64,000 nt of DNA, from NCBI GenBank assembly GCA_945910005.1, contig OX246744.1, forward strand, positions 6,323,973 through 6,387,972, in the 5' to 3' direction. Below, piece by piece: positions 29,650 to 42,390 of the stretch. Every line of letters starts with the position of its first letter. The first letter of the stretch is position 1. The DNA is from Isoperla grammatica. Lineage: Eukaryota; Arthropoda; Insecta; Plecoptera; Perlodidae. Under the pieces are notes generated by a model. It was not told the DNA's origin and did no database searches. It saw only the letters and a program-made list of their open reading frames with translations. The translations under genes and the position numbers were made by a program.

Positions 29650-30835
29650 TACGAGGCATCGTGGTCGCACACTCGTACTCGTAAAACATCGTGGTCGAGC
29701 ACTCACTCATGGTCCGTCGTGGTCGCGCACTCGCACTTCCAGACCATCGTGTTCGCCCACTCACGCGAGACATCTAGCTAGCCGGGTGATTGTGAGGTAT
29801 CGTGGTCACTCACTCTCACTCGCGAGACATCGTGGTCACCCACTCACGCGAGACATCTAGCTAGCCGGGTGATTGTGAGGTATCGTGATCACCCACTCAC
29901 ACTCATGAGACATCGTGGTCACCCACTCACACGAGACATCAGTCTAGCTAGCCGGGTGATTGTGAGGTATCGTGGTCACCCACTCTCACTCGCGAGACAT
30001 CGCGATCACCCACTCACGCGAGACATCTAGCTAGCCGGGTGATTGTGAGGTATCGTGGTCACTCACTCTCACTCGCAAGACATCCTGATCACCCACTCAC
30101 ACGAGACATCTAGCTAGCCGGGTGATTGTGAGGTATCTTTGGTCACTCACTGTCACTCGCGAGACATCGTGATCACCCACTCACACGAGACATCTAGCTA
30201 GCCGGGTGATTGTGAGATATCGTGGTCATCCACTCACACGAGACATCTAGCTAGCCGGGTGATTGTGAGGTATCGTGGTCACTCACTCTCACTGGCGAGA
30301 CATCGTGATCACCCACTCACGCGAGACATCTAGCTAGCCGGGTGATTGTGAGGTATCGTGGTCACTCACTGTCACTCGCGAGACATCGTGGTCACTCACT
30401 CACATGAGACATCTAGCTAACCGGGTGATTGTGAGGTATCGTGGTCACTCACTCTCACTCGCGAGACATCGTGGTCACTCACTCACATGAGACATCTAGC
30501 TAACCGGGTGATTGTGAGGTATCGTGGTCACTCACTCTCACGAAACATCTAGCTAGCCGGGTGATTGTGAGGTATTGTGGTCACTCACTCTCACTCGCAA
30601 GACATCGTGATCACCCACTCACACGAGACATCTAGCTAGCCGGGTGATTGTGAGGTATCGTGGTCACTCACTCTCACTCGCAAGACATCGTGATCACCCA
30701 CTCACACGAGACATCTAGCTAGCCGGGTGATTGTGAGATATCGTGGTCACCCACTCGCACGAAACATCTAGCTAGCCGGGTGATTGTGAGATCGTGGTCT
30801 AGGAGAGTGCGTACAGCTGTCTAGATGGGTGACTG
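29650..30835. repeat. Minisatellite (83-bp unit with shorter variants, about 14 units) in the melted 3' UTR
   Basis: The unit is built from ATCTAGCTAGCCGGGTGATT, GTGAGGTATCGTGGTCACTC, ACTCTCACTCGCGAGACATC and GTGGTCACCCACTCACGCGA. Copies of the CTAGCTAGCCGGGTGATT block occur near 29772, 29857, 29944, 30027, 30110, 30192, 30246, 30330, 30413, 30486, 30548, 30632, 30715 and 30768. Several units lack one sub-block (about 54-62 bp). The GTGGTCAC..CTCGCGAGACATC part matches the end of the coding sequence. Confidence 0.92.
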
Positions 30836-33800
30836 TGAGGCATCGTATTCACCCACTTGCACTCGTGAGACATCTAGCTCGAGCCAGGAGACTTTGTATG
30901 CTCGCCGTCGAAATCTACGAACAGCGCGAGATGCTCATCGCTATCACCGCGGGGCCCTGTGAGGTCTGAGCTGAGGTGAACTCGATGCATGCTAACCAGA
31001 GGCTAAAGTCGTCCCGACGTAACTATTCTCATGCTGACGAAGTACCAAGTCTCGTTTTCTACTATTCTAGTTTAAAACAACAACTTGAAACAGGTAGGCC
31101 TAGATTATGTAATATCATTTATTTACAAGCATATATTGGTTACCTAGAAATGCCAAACACAACTATAGGCCTAATGATTATTGAAGCTTGTCCACTGTGC
31201 GGAATACCGCCTTTACAAATGTGCTAAAGAACGCCCGGAATCTGTTGAGTTTCGTTGAAGCAGCGTGCATGAAAGATAAGGATCTGAGGTTGGCATGAGA
31301 CTACGTTGGGACTACTATATATATATCATGATCACTACCTTCGTCATTTAAGCACCCATCCAAATGTACATTACAGTAACACCCATTTAATTCAAGTTGC
31401 AAGCGACCCTAAAAAAACTAAATGAAATATCTTGGGATGATGATATTTGGGCTTAACGTCATCTTTTTGGCTAGGCCTACTAATCATGATAATGAATTGG
31501 TGATATTTGAGGATGAAAAAACACCACATAACATCCATAGACTTCCCAAGCCAGGAATCGAACCCGAACCGCAGAAACGGTGGATTCCTTTTATAACCAA
31601 CTAAACCGTCTGCTACGATTTCACTACGTACTTTGAATACACCGACCTTGAATTAAAGGGGGCTTACTGTGTCTGTGTGTGGCGTAGCTAATTTTATGAC
31701 CGTCGTAAACTGCCAAAACAACTAAACGTTATCCGTCTGTTTCTTAGTCTGTAAACTTCTATCATCTCACGTTTGACTGTGCGTTAAAAACAACAGAAAA
31801 TATTGTTAACAGTTTAAGCTCGTCTTGATACAATAGCTTGCATCTTTTCTCCATTTACGCGTCTCTCTTCTATTCTACCTAGACGCTATTCCTTCTGTCT
31901 TTCTCCTCCCGTCTGTTTTATCTTGTAAATCCTTCCATTTAAAACATACTTGACTGTTTATCATTGTAACTCTGTGTGCCACAATTTCAAGTCCTTTTGC
32001 AAACGGTTCACGCCATCTTTTCTCGTATTTTCAAGGGTAATGTTGGTTCAAACATAGTACAATGCTGTTCACATTTTGCTTTTGTTTGATTTTTTTAAAT
32101 CAAACACTTGTTGGCTAGTTTTTATGTAATAGAAGTTTAGAGGCCGACTGTTTTATAGTTAGTTAAGGTTATAATTTGTTCGTATATAATTTTTTTTATT
32201 TTATCATAATTTTTTAAGATATACGTTTGCAATGTACAGATGCAAAGGCAAACACATTTTGAAACATTGAAATGGTTTTAAGTTTCAAAATGTGTTTGCT
32301 GAAATTTATAGATACCTAGATGTCAGTTAGGCCGTATGTATATCTTGGTTAGCTATTAATTAAATAATTAATTAATTATATGATTGCTGTTGATGCTAGT
32401 TCTCGAGTATTTTGTTAGACGTACAATTCAAATATATATTTTTAATTGTTCTTCCTAAACACTTAAGTGAAACATTGGAATGGTTCAAACGCCTAGAAGT
32501 GTGAAAACATGTTTCCGAAACTTTTCCATTTGAATTGCTCAATGATATCAGTTTTATCACGTGAAATTTAATAAGTTAAGCCGTATTCGGATAATGTGGG
32601 AACACTTTTGGTGTGGCCCTTTCACATTTTCTAAATGAACATGAATGATTTGAATCATTGTCTCTATCCTTGAAGGCATTGAGCGACCAACTATACGTTA
32701 CAACCAGGGCTCTTAAATGTATAGTGAGCTTAATTTTGTACTTGTAATTCAATGTAATGTTTTAAAAACCTGCATCAATAGCTTCCTTTGAATAGTATAC
32801 TGTATACTATATCTAAACTGTGGTGCACTTTTGGTAATTTTGTATACAAAAAAATCGTCGTAACATAAATGTGATGATGTGTAGGCAGCACAAATGGCGT
32901 TGCGAGCAATCCGACAGATAACCACTGCATATTGGATACTTTTATGAGCTTAAAAAATTGAAATATTGAATTCTTTTTAAAACTGCTTTTTCTGGTTGGA
33001 ATCTACAGTAATTTTTTCAATAATATAATATATGTAACTAGTTCACTGCCAGTTCTATGTGATTTTGGTGCCTTCAAGCAGGTAGTGCTCAGTGGCCAAA
33101 CGCTCGCAACGCTGCGTGGAAAGTGTTTGTCATACACATCCCCGCACCATAGATATACAGGTTTACAAGATAAGATACGTAACTTCAGTGGAAAGCACAC
33201 GATGAGGGCATTACTTATTGCTTCAAGTTCGTTTACATTTTAAAACATCCGTGTTGCGTCACCTGCATAATCAATGTTGGTGGTTAAAATACGAAGATAG
33301 ATACTTAACAATTGTAACTCGATCTTGAGATTAAAAGCCTAGTGGTGAAAACGATAAAAATAACATTTTGTAAACGTTCAATATATGGATATATTCACGG
33401 TCGTTCTGCGTAATCCGGTGTCGGAGACGCTTAAACGAGAACCGCTTTCCACCCTTGTCTGTGCGAGCAAGTTACGTATCTCTTTCAAACGTGTCTACCT
33501 ATGCCCGTTGCCCATACTGTGCTACTGTAGTGTTGTGTGAAACGACAATGGTACCGTACTGACTGTTTTGTGGCGTTAACCGTTTTGTTGGGTAAAACAA
33601 GACGTGTGTGTGCTAATGATGGCTACAATGAGGGTGGTGGGGGTAGTGGTCCACTACCTCCCCCCCCCCCCCCCCCCCCCGCCCCTATATCTAGGGTGAT
33701 GCAGACGTACACTGCGCTTGCTCACGACAGCAAGTGAATCGTCTTATCAAGGATCTTTGTGCATATAATTACTCATGTTTGCATGAGTTTTGAGTTGTAT

Positions 33801-36420
33801 TTATATATTTACCATGTATTAAGTTTTGTAATGAAAAACTATTGCCATTGTAGTGGAAAATCTACGTGACATTTTTTCAAGATCATTTCCATTTATATAA
33901 AAGGCGGATATACATAAAAAACTAATGCACAAAGGAATAACACGTAGGAAATACGTACTGGCGACCACACAAAAGTGCTTTTTTTAAGACACAATTCTCT
34001 GTTTGAATGAAAAGAATAAAGAAAGTTGAGCTGTTTCCAACTTTACGGCTAAAACCTTAAAACAACGAACACAAACTTGCGCCAAAGTCAAACTACCATC
34101 TACTTTGTTTGATATATTTGACTACTAATACAGTCAATTACGCCTCCATATAATAAATACTGTTCGTAGGATTGGAACATCGTTGTTTCAAGCATTGTTA
34201 GTAGCCTAGGCCAAATAATTTCCAATGAAATATGAATTATTTGGCCAACTTTCCAAAAAACTTCAAAGAATAACGTATCTTTGTCTAAACTCTTTATACT
34301 TACGTTTCTATGTGTACTGGCCTGCTTTTGTGCTTTATATGTCATATGCATTACATTTTTGTGTAGATTTTGTAGACCCCCCTTTATAAAACAATTGCGT
34401 TTATTCTTGAAAGAAATGTTACGAATATTTTTCACTTAGTACTTAATTAGTTATAAGGTTAACAGATCTACTATTTATTTTTTACGATACTTAGGGTATA
34501 AGGTTTAACGGGAATGGGGACCAATGGAACTACTACTTAAAACAGTATAATTAAGAATACTTAACTACCTAATGTACTTAACCAGGTATAATTAAGGATA
34601 CTTAACTACCTAATGTACCTGACAGTAATTATTAGGATCACCAGTGGACTTAACAGGTAACATTTGTACCGTAACGTGTGCTTTTACGAGTGGACTTGCT
34701 GTCAGGGGATGTTAAATGTAAATGTTATAAGAGGCGTTGTTACTGTATGTCGGAATCGGTACCGATCGATGAGAAACGAAGTCCTTCGTTAGTGTCGTGG
34801 GTTGAATACACTCGGGGGAATGATCTGGATTATTTAGCATCCATCGTGTGGTTCCATGCACACTCGTGTTCACCGTACAAAGCATAGTTTTTGAGAGTGA
34901 TGCAATGCAAATAATATTCTTTAATATAATGTGATGTTAGCCCCAGACAAAAATAATAAAATATAAATTTGGTAACCATAACCCCACATTGGTTTAAGCT
35001 CTCTATTGAAGGTCAGTGTTAAATTTGTTGTATAAAAGTGTAAATAAATATAACAATTTAGTATGTGCTGTAACGATAAATCAAGTACTGAAAATGTATT
35101 TACCATACGTGTATTATACATTGAGTCGCTGTGCCAATGTTGTTTGTTCCAATCTAAAGTACAGATTAATATTCAGTTTAAGGTGCATTATAACTGATTA
35201 TTTATCAATGTTCATTAGATCCAAGTGAGAATTTTGTAATGTTCCATACATCTGTGATGTTCAATCGGAACTCGATTTAAATAAATAAATAACACTTTTT
35301 TAACTTGTATTGACTTAACGTGGGTAAATACGCTCAACGATAGATGGTGCATCTGTCCAAGCCTGACTGCTGTTCTTTAATTGGTCATTTGTGGCACCGT
35401 CAAGAGAGTTATGTGATAGCATTTATATAATACAAGTTTTTTTTTGCAATTTAGATTTTTTTATATTTGTAATTACAGTAGAATGGTGTATCAAATTTCA
35501 GCTTTAAAATGAGGTTATATTTGTAAATTAAAAAATATCTGCTTCAAATCCAAGACTTATTCATATTGTCTTTAAAGCAGTTAAAATTGTAAGTACAAAA
35601 TTTTAAGTTAACACTGGAAAGAGCAATATTATATTTTTAAATCAACACTAAATCATATGCCATTTGTTTAGTAATCTTTTCAAAGACCGCTAACATCCTA
35701 AGTGTAAAAGTAAAAACAGGGAAACAAATGTACTGGCCGGACTGAAGAGATTTTTGTTGAACACTTGGTAGAAAATGTAATTACGTTAATGTAATTACGT
35801 GGTTTTATACATTTTGTTATCAGAGTATCTCATGACCAATTGTAACTGAGCTGTGTGTTGTGTATGTCATAAAACCAAAGTCTGATCAAAGAACGTCGGA
35901 GAATTAGACGAAAGATTGGCCAGGACAAACAAAGGGCTCAATAATGTATTCTCATGTAGTTGTTTGGATGTAAATTGATGTTCCGCTGGCAGCAAGTGTA
36001 CTCGCATGTCACCACCAAAATAGCTCATGTAATCTCTTGTTTTTATCTTATAAATAAATAAATAAAAAATATATAAAAATTGAATGACGTTCTTTATTGA
36101 AAACACTTTGGTATCCTACCGAAATCACAAAACTTACTCCGGTCTGTGCCCAGGGTAGCTCTGCCTGTCGTACAAGACGATTAAAAGAGCCAACTTTGAT
36201 GTATTTGGCAGATTGGGCATAAACTAATTGTTTGAAGTAGGGGTTGCTCACTTCACGAATGGGGGTTTATGTGTCCAGTACCCTTCTACATTAAACAAAT
36301 CAAATCCATTAAATCAAATCCCGGAAATCTGCATTTTATGTCATAGTTTCCGAACGATGAATAAAGGTGCATTGCGTTGCTTGAAAAGGGATTACAAAAA
36401 TATTATTTTTGTCATTGATT
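30836..36420. other. No recognisable gene; dispersed repeats
   Basis: I found no frame with family resemblance. Contents worth noting: a possible tRNA-derived SINE on the minus strand (about 31540-31622), a short perfect hairpin (32248-32299), a C-tract (about 33660-33680) and many TAGGCCTA octamers. The first part is presumably melted 3' UTR or downstream sequence. Confidence 0.45.
31540..31622 (-). mobile_element. tRNA-derived SINE head, minus strand
   Basis: The minus strand reads CGTAGCAGACGGTTTAGTTG (A-box-like), TAAAAGGAATCCACCG and GGTTCGGGTTCGATTCCTGG (a good B box). An anticodon stem cannot be closed, so I do not call it a tRNA gene. Confidence 0.55.
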
Positions 36421-36424
36421 AGGG

Positions 36425-36542
36425 CCTTTTGATTTTGAAATGGCGGTATACCGGAAGTATGCCCATGAGATGTAGAAACTGCGCCATGTGGCCCGACGAG
36501 AAGAATGTTAGTGGGCGTGGTTTATTTGTAAACAGATGAAAA
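36425..36542 (+). promoter_or_regulatory. TAF13 promoter / 5' UTR
   Basis: Directly upstream of the TAF13 start lie AAATGGCGG (36438; YY1-like), ACCGGAAGT (36450; ETS-like) and GGGCGTGG (36514; GC/KLF-like), a combination usual for TATA-less housekeeping promoters. The sequence is GC-richer than its surroundings. The exact start site cannot be read. Confidence 0.55.
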
Positions 36543-36566
36543 ATGGCAGAGGAAAATCTTGATCAG
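36543..36566 (+). CDS. TAF13: TAF13 coding exon 1
   Basis: ATG at 36543 opens MAEENLDQ; the donor is GATCAG/GTAGGC at 36567. The very short first coding exon with an acidic start fits the family's variable N-terminus, and the phase (0) fits exon 2. Confidence 0.85.
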
Positions 36567-39500
36567 GTAGGCGTACAGCTGTAATTGTCGTATTTACTTG
36601 TGTGCATGTGTATTTTCATTCAAATTACTGTGCTAATTTAACTCTTTATACGCCTTGAATGATTATTCATAATTTCTACGTAATGTTTAGGCCTAGTCAG
36701 TCTTGAGAACTACACCTATTTTTTCGTAGCCTAGGCTAGGCCCTAGCTTATCCATTGAGGTTAAACTGTCCACGTCAGTTGTAGGCCTCGGCCTAGGCTA
36801 GGCCTAGGCGCCTATGGTGTGGTTTTTAATTGTTATTTCAAATTCGAATAAATTCAGCTTTGACGTGTGCGTCGTTAAACTATAATAAAGACCATCTTCA
36901 TCATCATAAAAATAAATGAAGTGGGGCTAGGCCTAGGCCCTAGACCTGTGGCTTATCTTTGTCTACTGTCATGTCTCGTTTTAAGGGTTGCCATAAGTTG
37001 TGGTAAAAAAATGACATTTTCAATAAAGAGTGTTATACTCAGTGATTGATGCATATAGGGGGTCTGGGAGGGGTGAAACCCATTATAGGTGAAAAGGCTG
37101 ATGTAGATAAGCTTGTAGTGGGCTAGTGAGAGAAATGTGTTTTCGTAGCCTGAGGTGATCGTAGCTCGTAGTGAAACCCATAATAGGTGTACAGGCTGAT
37201 GTAGATAAGCTTGTAGTGGGCTAGTAAGAGAAATGTGTTTTCGTAGTCTTTGGTGATCCCAGCTCGCAGTGAAACCCATAATACGTGTACAGGCTGATGT
37301 AGGCTAGATAAGCATGTAGTGGGCTAGTGAGAGAAATGTGTTTTCGTAGCCTGAGGTGATCGTAGCTCGCAGAGAAACCCATAATAGGTGTACAGGCTGA
37401 TGTAGATAGGCCTAAGCTTGTAGTGGGCTAGTGAGAGAAATGTGTATTTGTAGCCTGAGGTGATCCCAGCTTGCAGTTAAACCCATAATAGGTGTCAAGC
37501 CTGGTGTAGATAAGCTTGATCCTACAATCCGTTATCTTTGCTTCTATATACATGTTTTAAAATTATAAGAATCGTTTTTGTAGGTAGGGGTAGTGGTGAC
37601 GAGGGGGGGGGGGGGGGGTTAAGCCCGAAAAATTCCCTTCGGTATGCCACTGAAAATAATGATACCATTTTATACTTAAAGCAGTATTGTAAGGGACCTG
37701 AGGCCTAAATGCGACTAATCAAATGGTGAACATGAAAACTGCATTTTTCGTGAAAAAGACGCGATCCGGCCGAAGTGAAACCAAAAACCCGGGCATTTCA
37801 TGCTTTTATTAAAAAGCCGACCGGAGCATACGAAAAAGAGGACATGTCCGGGTTTAACCAAATAAATGGCAACCCTTATCGTTTTATGCAAATTAGGCCC
37901 CCTAGTTGTTAACATTAATCATCTTATCAAATAACCTGAGCAGGCCAGAGAAGGAAGCACATATTTATTGGATAGCTAGGAAGAAAAATGAATGAAAAAT
38001 CAAACTTTCGGCATAGGATAAAAAAAAAATTTAAAAAATGTGGGTATTCATCTCTCCCATTTCTCTCAGTACGACGACGACGAAAACGAGACCCCTGTCG
38101 GCGGAAGCTCGTCGGGACGGAAGCGACTCTTCTCCAAGGAGCTGCGCTGCATGATGTTCGGCTTCGGCGACGACCAGAACCCGTACACGGAGAGCGTCGA
38201 CCTTCTCGAAGACCTCGTCAACGAGTACATCGCCGACACGACGATGCGGGCGATGGAGATCGGACGAACGGGCCGGGTCCAGGTGGAGGATATCGTGTTC
38301 CTCGTGCGTAAGGACCAACGCAAGTACGCCCGCGTCAAGGACCTGCTGACGATGAACGAGGAACTGAAGAAGGCGAGGAAGGCCTTCGACGAGGTGAAAT
38401 ACGCAGGTAGGCCTAACTAGCGGCGGGATTCGAATCTGTTTCGACATTAATACCCTGTTCACATTACAGTTCTTAACTGTAGTTAATACGTTAACTCCAG
38501 TTACCAATGCTATGTGAACGGAACGCAGTTAACTTAACTGCAGTTAACGGCCTAACTACGTTCCTATAGTTGTCCCAAGACTACCTTACACATGCTTTCG
38601 TCACAGGCGACTGGTTCGTAGCCAATCAGCGATCGGTATTGGCCCGGATGTGTCTCGGGCGGTTCGCTGGTTGGCTACGACTGCTCCGGATGTGACGAAA
38701 GCAAAAGCAAAGTAATCTCGGGTCCAGTATACAACTCAGTTAAGCTTTTAACTGAGTTATCTACAAGGTCATTGCCAGGCTAGGCCTAGACACAGCCCTA
38801 CTCTCACTATTCTACCGTACATGATTCATGCAACTGCTTTAAATGGTGAAATACCCATGTATTATAATGTCTTGTTGCATATACACACAATCCAATAGGT
38901 TACATTGAAACAGTGAAAAATCACAGGAAAATCAATTTTACGAAACTAAAAGATGATTAAACAGCTGAAAGGTAAACAATGTCGGCCATGACAGAATAAA
39001 AGACACTACCTTGTGAACTCGAAATATTTTTCGTTTATAAGGCTTGTTGCGATGTCACTGAACTCAGTTACTGTGAAGCCAATGTGAACAGAAGTCGAAT
39101 CAAATCAACGTTAAGAAAATGTCACGTGATATATAATAACTGCAGTTACTTTAACTAAGGTTAAGAAGCATAGTGTGAACGAGGTCCGTTCTCTTAGCCC
39201 ATCTGGGCCCGGGGAAGAATAGGCCCAGAGCGACTGCTAGTCGTAAGAAGCGACGGAATGAGACCCTGTCCCTTTCCCCCCCACTGTCCCACTGAATATT
39301 TCTCCTCCCACTTGGCCCTGCCCTCCCTTGCTGGACTCCCGTATGACGACCCACGCGACAATGGATCTGAATCGGACGTGGCTTTATTCTTCATCATCAT
39401 CTTTCTCATCTTCATTATCACCCTCTCATCGTCTCGATTAGCCATTGTTGCAAAAATATGAGACGTTAAGCCCCATTAATCATTCATCTTAACCGTTCTC

Positions 39501-41631
39501 TTGTTGTATTTGGTCGCGAACTGCGACTGGAATCGGCAACGTTTTCAAACTAGGGTGCGTGATTAATTATAGACATAGCATGCTGGACCAATTATGTCTA
39601 ATTGCATAAGTTAGCCTACTCTGCAAAATGTTATTCCTGAGAAAGCTGATTATGTTTATTTGTTCAACCAAGGCGTTTGAAGTAGCCCCTAGTTCGATTT
39701 GGTGCAGTCGTAAGTCAACGCAGACCTATTGGTAATTTCCATGATGAAAGTAACTGCCTAATCTGCACCATTGATGATCAATTTAACAACATTAAAGTAA
39801 ATAGGTAGTACTTAACCATTGGCAGCTAAACTCATTGTCATTTACTTTATATTTTGCCACGAGAATGCAGCCAGTCAATTTTTACTGGACAATGTGTTTT
39901 TACATTTTATTTATTTATTATTTTATTTCACCATGCGATTTATTTAGGTCACGCTTCATAATTTTACCGCCTACAATGATTGTGTTTTCCTCTGTAGGCC
40001 TATTACTTTCTTTATACAGTAGGCCTATAGGTAATTTATGGTTCAAGTAATGTTTTTGTTTTAGCTCCAGCCCCGTGACCTTTTTTCGCTCACGATCAGT
40101 TATGCATTACTGTGGCGTGGTAGGACCAATAACACTCGACTATAGGCCTGACTACAAGTTGGTCTACTTGATGTTGGTTCCACACGTTTGCTGTGAATTC
40201 TGTCGATCTATTTACCGTACATCGTGGACAACTTGGTCTCGCTCGAGTAAACTCAATGTTTGAGCTCATGCAATATAGTGCCCTATATTTATATATCGAC
40301 GTCATTTTTGTGTTTATAATTACTGTTGTCGTGTTGTAATAGTGACACCGTAAATCTTCTTCTTTCAATTCTGAGGAAAACTTGGCCTAGCTGAAGCCAG
40401 TCATGTTTCTTTACAATCAAGTGTAACTAGTTTAATTTTCGTACACAGATTAGTCTTGCCTACAGTATGTTTGTATACAATCTAAGATAGAAGTTTGATG
40501 ATGCACACTCCATTGCATTATTGCAAACGGTGGTTGGTAGTAGTACAGTATAACTGCCTTCAAATGTTATTAGTAAGAAGTGAAAAGGGAAACAAGAAAT
40601 TTTCCTTGTCATTGATGTTTTTAATTTTTAGATTTAAATAATTTATAGCCTAATATGTGCAGATTTCTTATCTCTTTAATTTACAATGAGTCTTTGAGTA
40701 GGCTGTAATATTGGAGTCACTGTTTTCAATGTAATATCAAGCCAGGGTTAGCTTCAAACCAATACTAATACAGTAGCAGTAGCCTTGATTGAAATTGCTG
40801 TAGGTAATGTAAAAAAAAAAAAAATAGGAAAAAAGCATACAGGACCTGTGTGCATGCCCTACTGTATGCCCCATAATAGAGTACTGTGTGCAAGAATAGG
40901 TAGTGGTATCTAAATAATAATGTTTCCAACATAAGAAATTATTGTATTATATATAATTCTAAAGTTGCCTCTGGCTTTTTTAAGGTGTAGTTATTACATT
41001 ATTTTTTTTATTTTATTTTTTAATCTCTTACATGCCAAGATAAATGTTTGTTAATAATGAATGTCACATATTTTTCTAGATACTTAATGATAGGTATAAT
41101 TCTTTTCTATGTTAGTGTAATAATTATAATGTGTACAATGTGTATAAGCTAAGGATGAGTGTTGTACAATACCTACATAAAGAACCTCTAGATGACAGTA
41201 GACAAATCATTGTAAGTTATGTCGCCTCAACCCTTTCCACATTGAAAAAATCCCATGTTATTCGAACGAAAGAATCAGTTAGCAAAACAAACTAAATAGT
41301 CCATCAAAAATCAAACTAATATGAACCAAAATTGTAAATATGTACATAATTCAGACTGAAAGATTTCAGGAATCGTCTCACTGTCCTTGTCTTCCTACCA
41401 CCATGTCCTAAAACCTATTTGTCAGTAGGCCTACTAACCGAAATATCTTTACCAGGAAAAAAGAAAGGAAAGAAAGCCAAGACCACTCCGGAGGAAGAAG
41501 TCGCAGAGACATCCATACCACCTCCGACCATTACCTCACCCTCCTCAGAAGTCGAGACTCCGTCATACTTTTCTCTATCCAGTCACCGCAATCCAGAACA
41601 ATCTACCTACCCACGGCCACGGGCCATATGA
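36543..41631 (+). CDS. TAF13: TFIID subunit TAF13 (three coding exons, 178 aa, long C-terminal extension)
   Basis: TAF13 is a histone-fold subunit of general transcription factor TFIID; it pairs with TAF11 and contacts TBP in the nucleus. Coding exons are 36543-36566 (MAEENLDQ), 38070-38406 and 41456-41631, joined in phases 0 and 1 with GT-AG introns. Exon 2 carries almost the whole conserved protein: RKRLFSKELRCMMFGFGDDQ, NPYTESVDLLEDLVNEYIAD, GRTGRVQVEDIVFLVRKDQR and VKDLLTMNEELKKARKAFDE. Human TAF13 (124 aa) ends soon after KAFDE. Here exon 3 adds GKKKGKKAKTTPEEEVAE and a Ser/Pro/Thr-rich tail to a stop at 41631. The tail is lineage-specific, or only one of several 3' ends. Confidence 0.95.
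37073..37515. repeat. Tandem repeat, about 99-bp unit, about 4.4 copies, in TAF13 intron 1
   Basis: Each unit has GAAACCCATAATAGGTGTAC, AGGCTGATGTAGATAAGCTT, GTAGTGGGCTAGTGAGAGAA and ATGTGTTTTCGTAGCCTGAG. Copies begin near 37074, 37171, 37271, 37375 and 37472. Two copies have acquired extra TAGG(CCTA) letters (TAGGCTAGATAAGC, GATAGGCCTAAGC). The minus-strand frame across it is an artefact. Confidence 0.9.
37931..38036 (+). mobile_element. 3' fragment of the RNase H-bearing LINE
   Basis: GAGCAGGCCAGAGAAGGAAG and TTTATTGGATAG match the last codons of the LINE at 55998-56041 (GAGCAGGCCAGAAAAGGAAG, TTATATTGGATAG), followed by an A-rich end. It is a short, diverged copy just upstream of TAF13 exon 2. 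Confidence 0.75.
38070..38406 (+). CDS. TAF13: TAF13 coding exon 2 (histone fold)
   Basis: The acceptor is TTTCTCTCAG before 38070 and the donor ACGCAG/GTAGGC after 38406. It encodes YDDDENETPVGGSSSGRKRL and the full TAF13 histone-fold region. Exit phase 1. The donor overlaps a TAGGCCTA octamer. Confidence 0.97.
38452..39184. mobile_element. Non-autonomous TIR transposon (about 0.73 kb) with internal hairpin
   Basis: The left end CCCTGTTCACATTACAGTTC, TTAACTGTAGTTAA is mirrored by the right end TTAACTAAGGTTAAGAAGCA, TAGTGTGAACGAGG. The sub-ends are full of AGTTAACT/CTGCAGTT repeats. Inside lies a second inverted repeat (about 38598-38705; GCTTTCGTCACAGGCGACTG against its reverse). No transposase frame; superfamily not assigned. 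Confidence 0.75.
39185..41455. other. TAF13 intron 2, remainder
   Basis: No coding exon was recognised. There is repeat-derived sequence at about 39190-39480 (CTGCTAGTCGTAAGAAGCGA and GACGTTAAGCCCCATTAATC, of LINE-like appearance). The remainder is AT-rich with several TAGGCCTA octamers and an A-run at 40812. Confidence 0.5.
41456..41631 (+). CDS. TAF13: TAF13 coding exon 3 (C-terminal extension)
   Basis: The acceptor is TCTTTACCAG before 41456 and completes the phase-1 codon as Gly. It encodes GKKKGKKAKTTPEEEVAETS, IPPPTITSPSSEVETPSYFS and LSSHRNPEQSTYPRPRAI, then TGA. A lysine-rich, nuclear-localisation-like cluster is followed by disordered sequence with no known domain. No good donor occurs before the stop. 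Confidence 0.75.
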
Positions 41632-42390
41632 GTCTCGATTACTATTGAAGCCATGCAAAGTCAAAGTTTTGTTTACTAACATCTTATGAACGACACGTAA
41701 TATATTATGCATAAAAGTGATTATTATAACCATTATTTAGGTTCATAACAGCTAAAAACTGGATTTTAACCACTTTTTTAATTTTGAGGTATGTTCCTAA
41801 GATATTACTGAAACACATTATTTGTGCACTGTTTTAATAGCGAGACTACCCCTCTCCATTAACAACAATGATCTAAATTTAATACAATCAGTGAGTGAAT
41901 CATGTATTAATATTATTAATTTAGGTTGACTTTAGTAGGCTAGGCCTATATGGTATCATAAAGTTCATGTTAAAACTGTGATAAGATGGGCTAGGCCTAT
42001 ATAAATGATATTATTTTATAATTATAAATAATATAACAATGTAATCACTTGCAACAAATATAATCATTCAGTAAAATATTGTGTATCAAGTATCAACGAT
42101 ATTAAAACCATGAGAACTAAGTTGTGAATGTAAAATGTGCAAATTCTTAACACAAAACACTGGGTACTTTGATAATTTTTCTGATCGTTATTTTTCATTA
42201 CAACTGAAAAATGATTTAAAAGAGAGGCGAGCTGTGGGAAGAATTAGAAGCACGGAGACTATGGGAGGACAGAGGAAGATGTTGTTTGAAGTAATCGGAA
42301 GAAGAGAACATGACAGACCTGGCAAGCGGATGTTGACCAACTGTGCATGTAATATATGGTATGTCCATTGGATTTCAATAAATAAATAAG

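Noticed and set aside
29650..30835. Array of small exons in the melted 3' region
   Set aside because: The units lack consistent splice sites and contain stops in all frames; it is a minisatellite.
34100..34435. 111-codon minus-strand frame
   Set aside because: No domain, no GC rise, no convincing start context or splice partners. Length is within chance for this AT-rich sequence.
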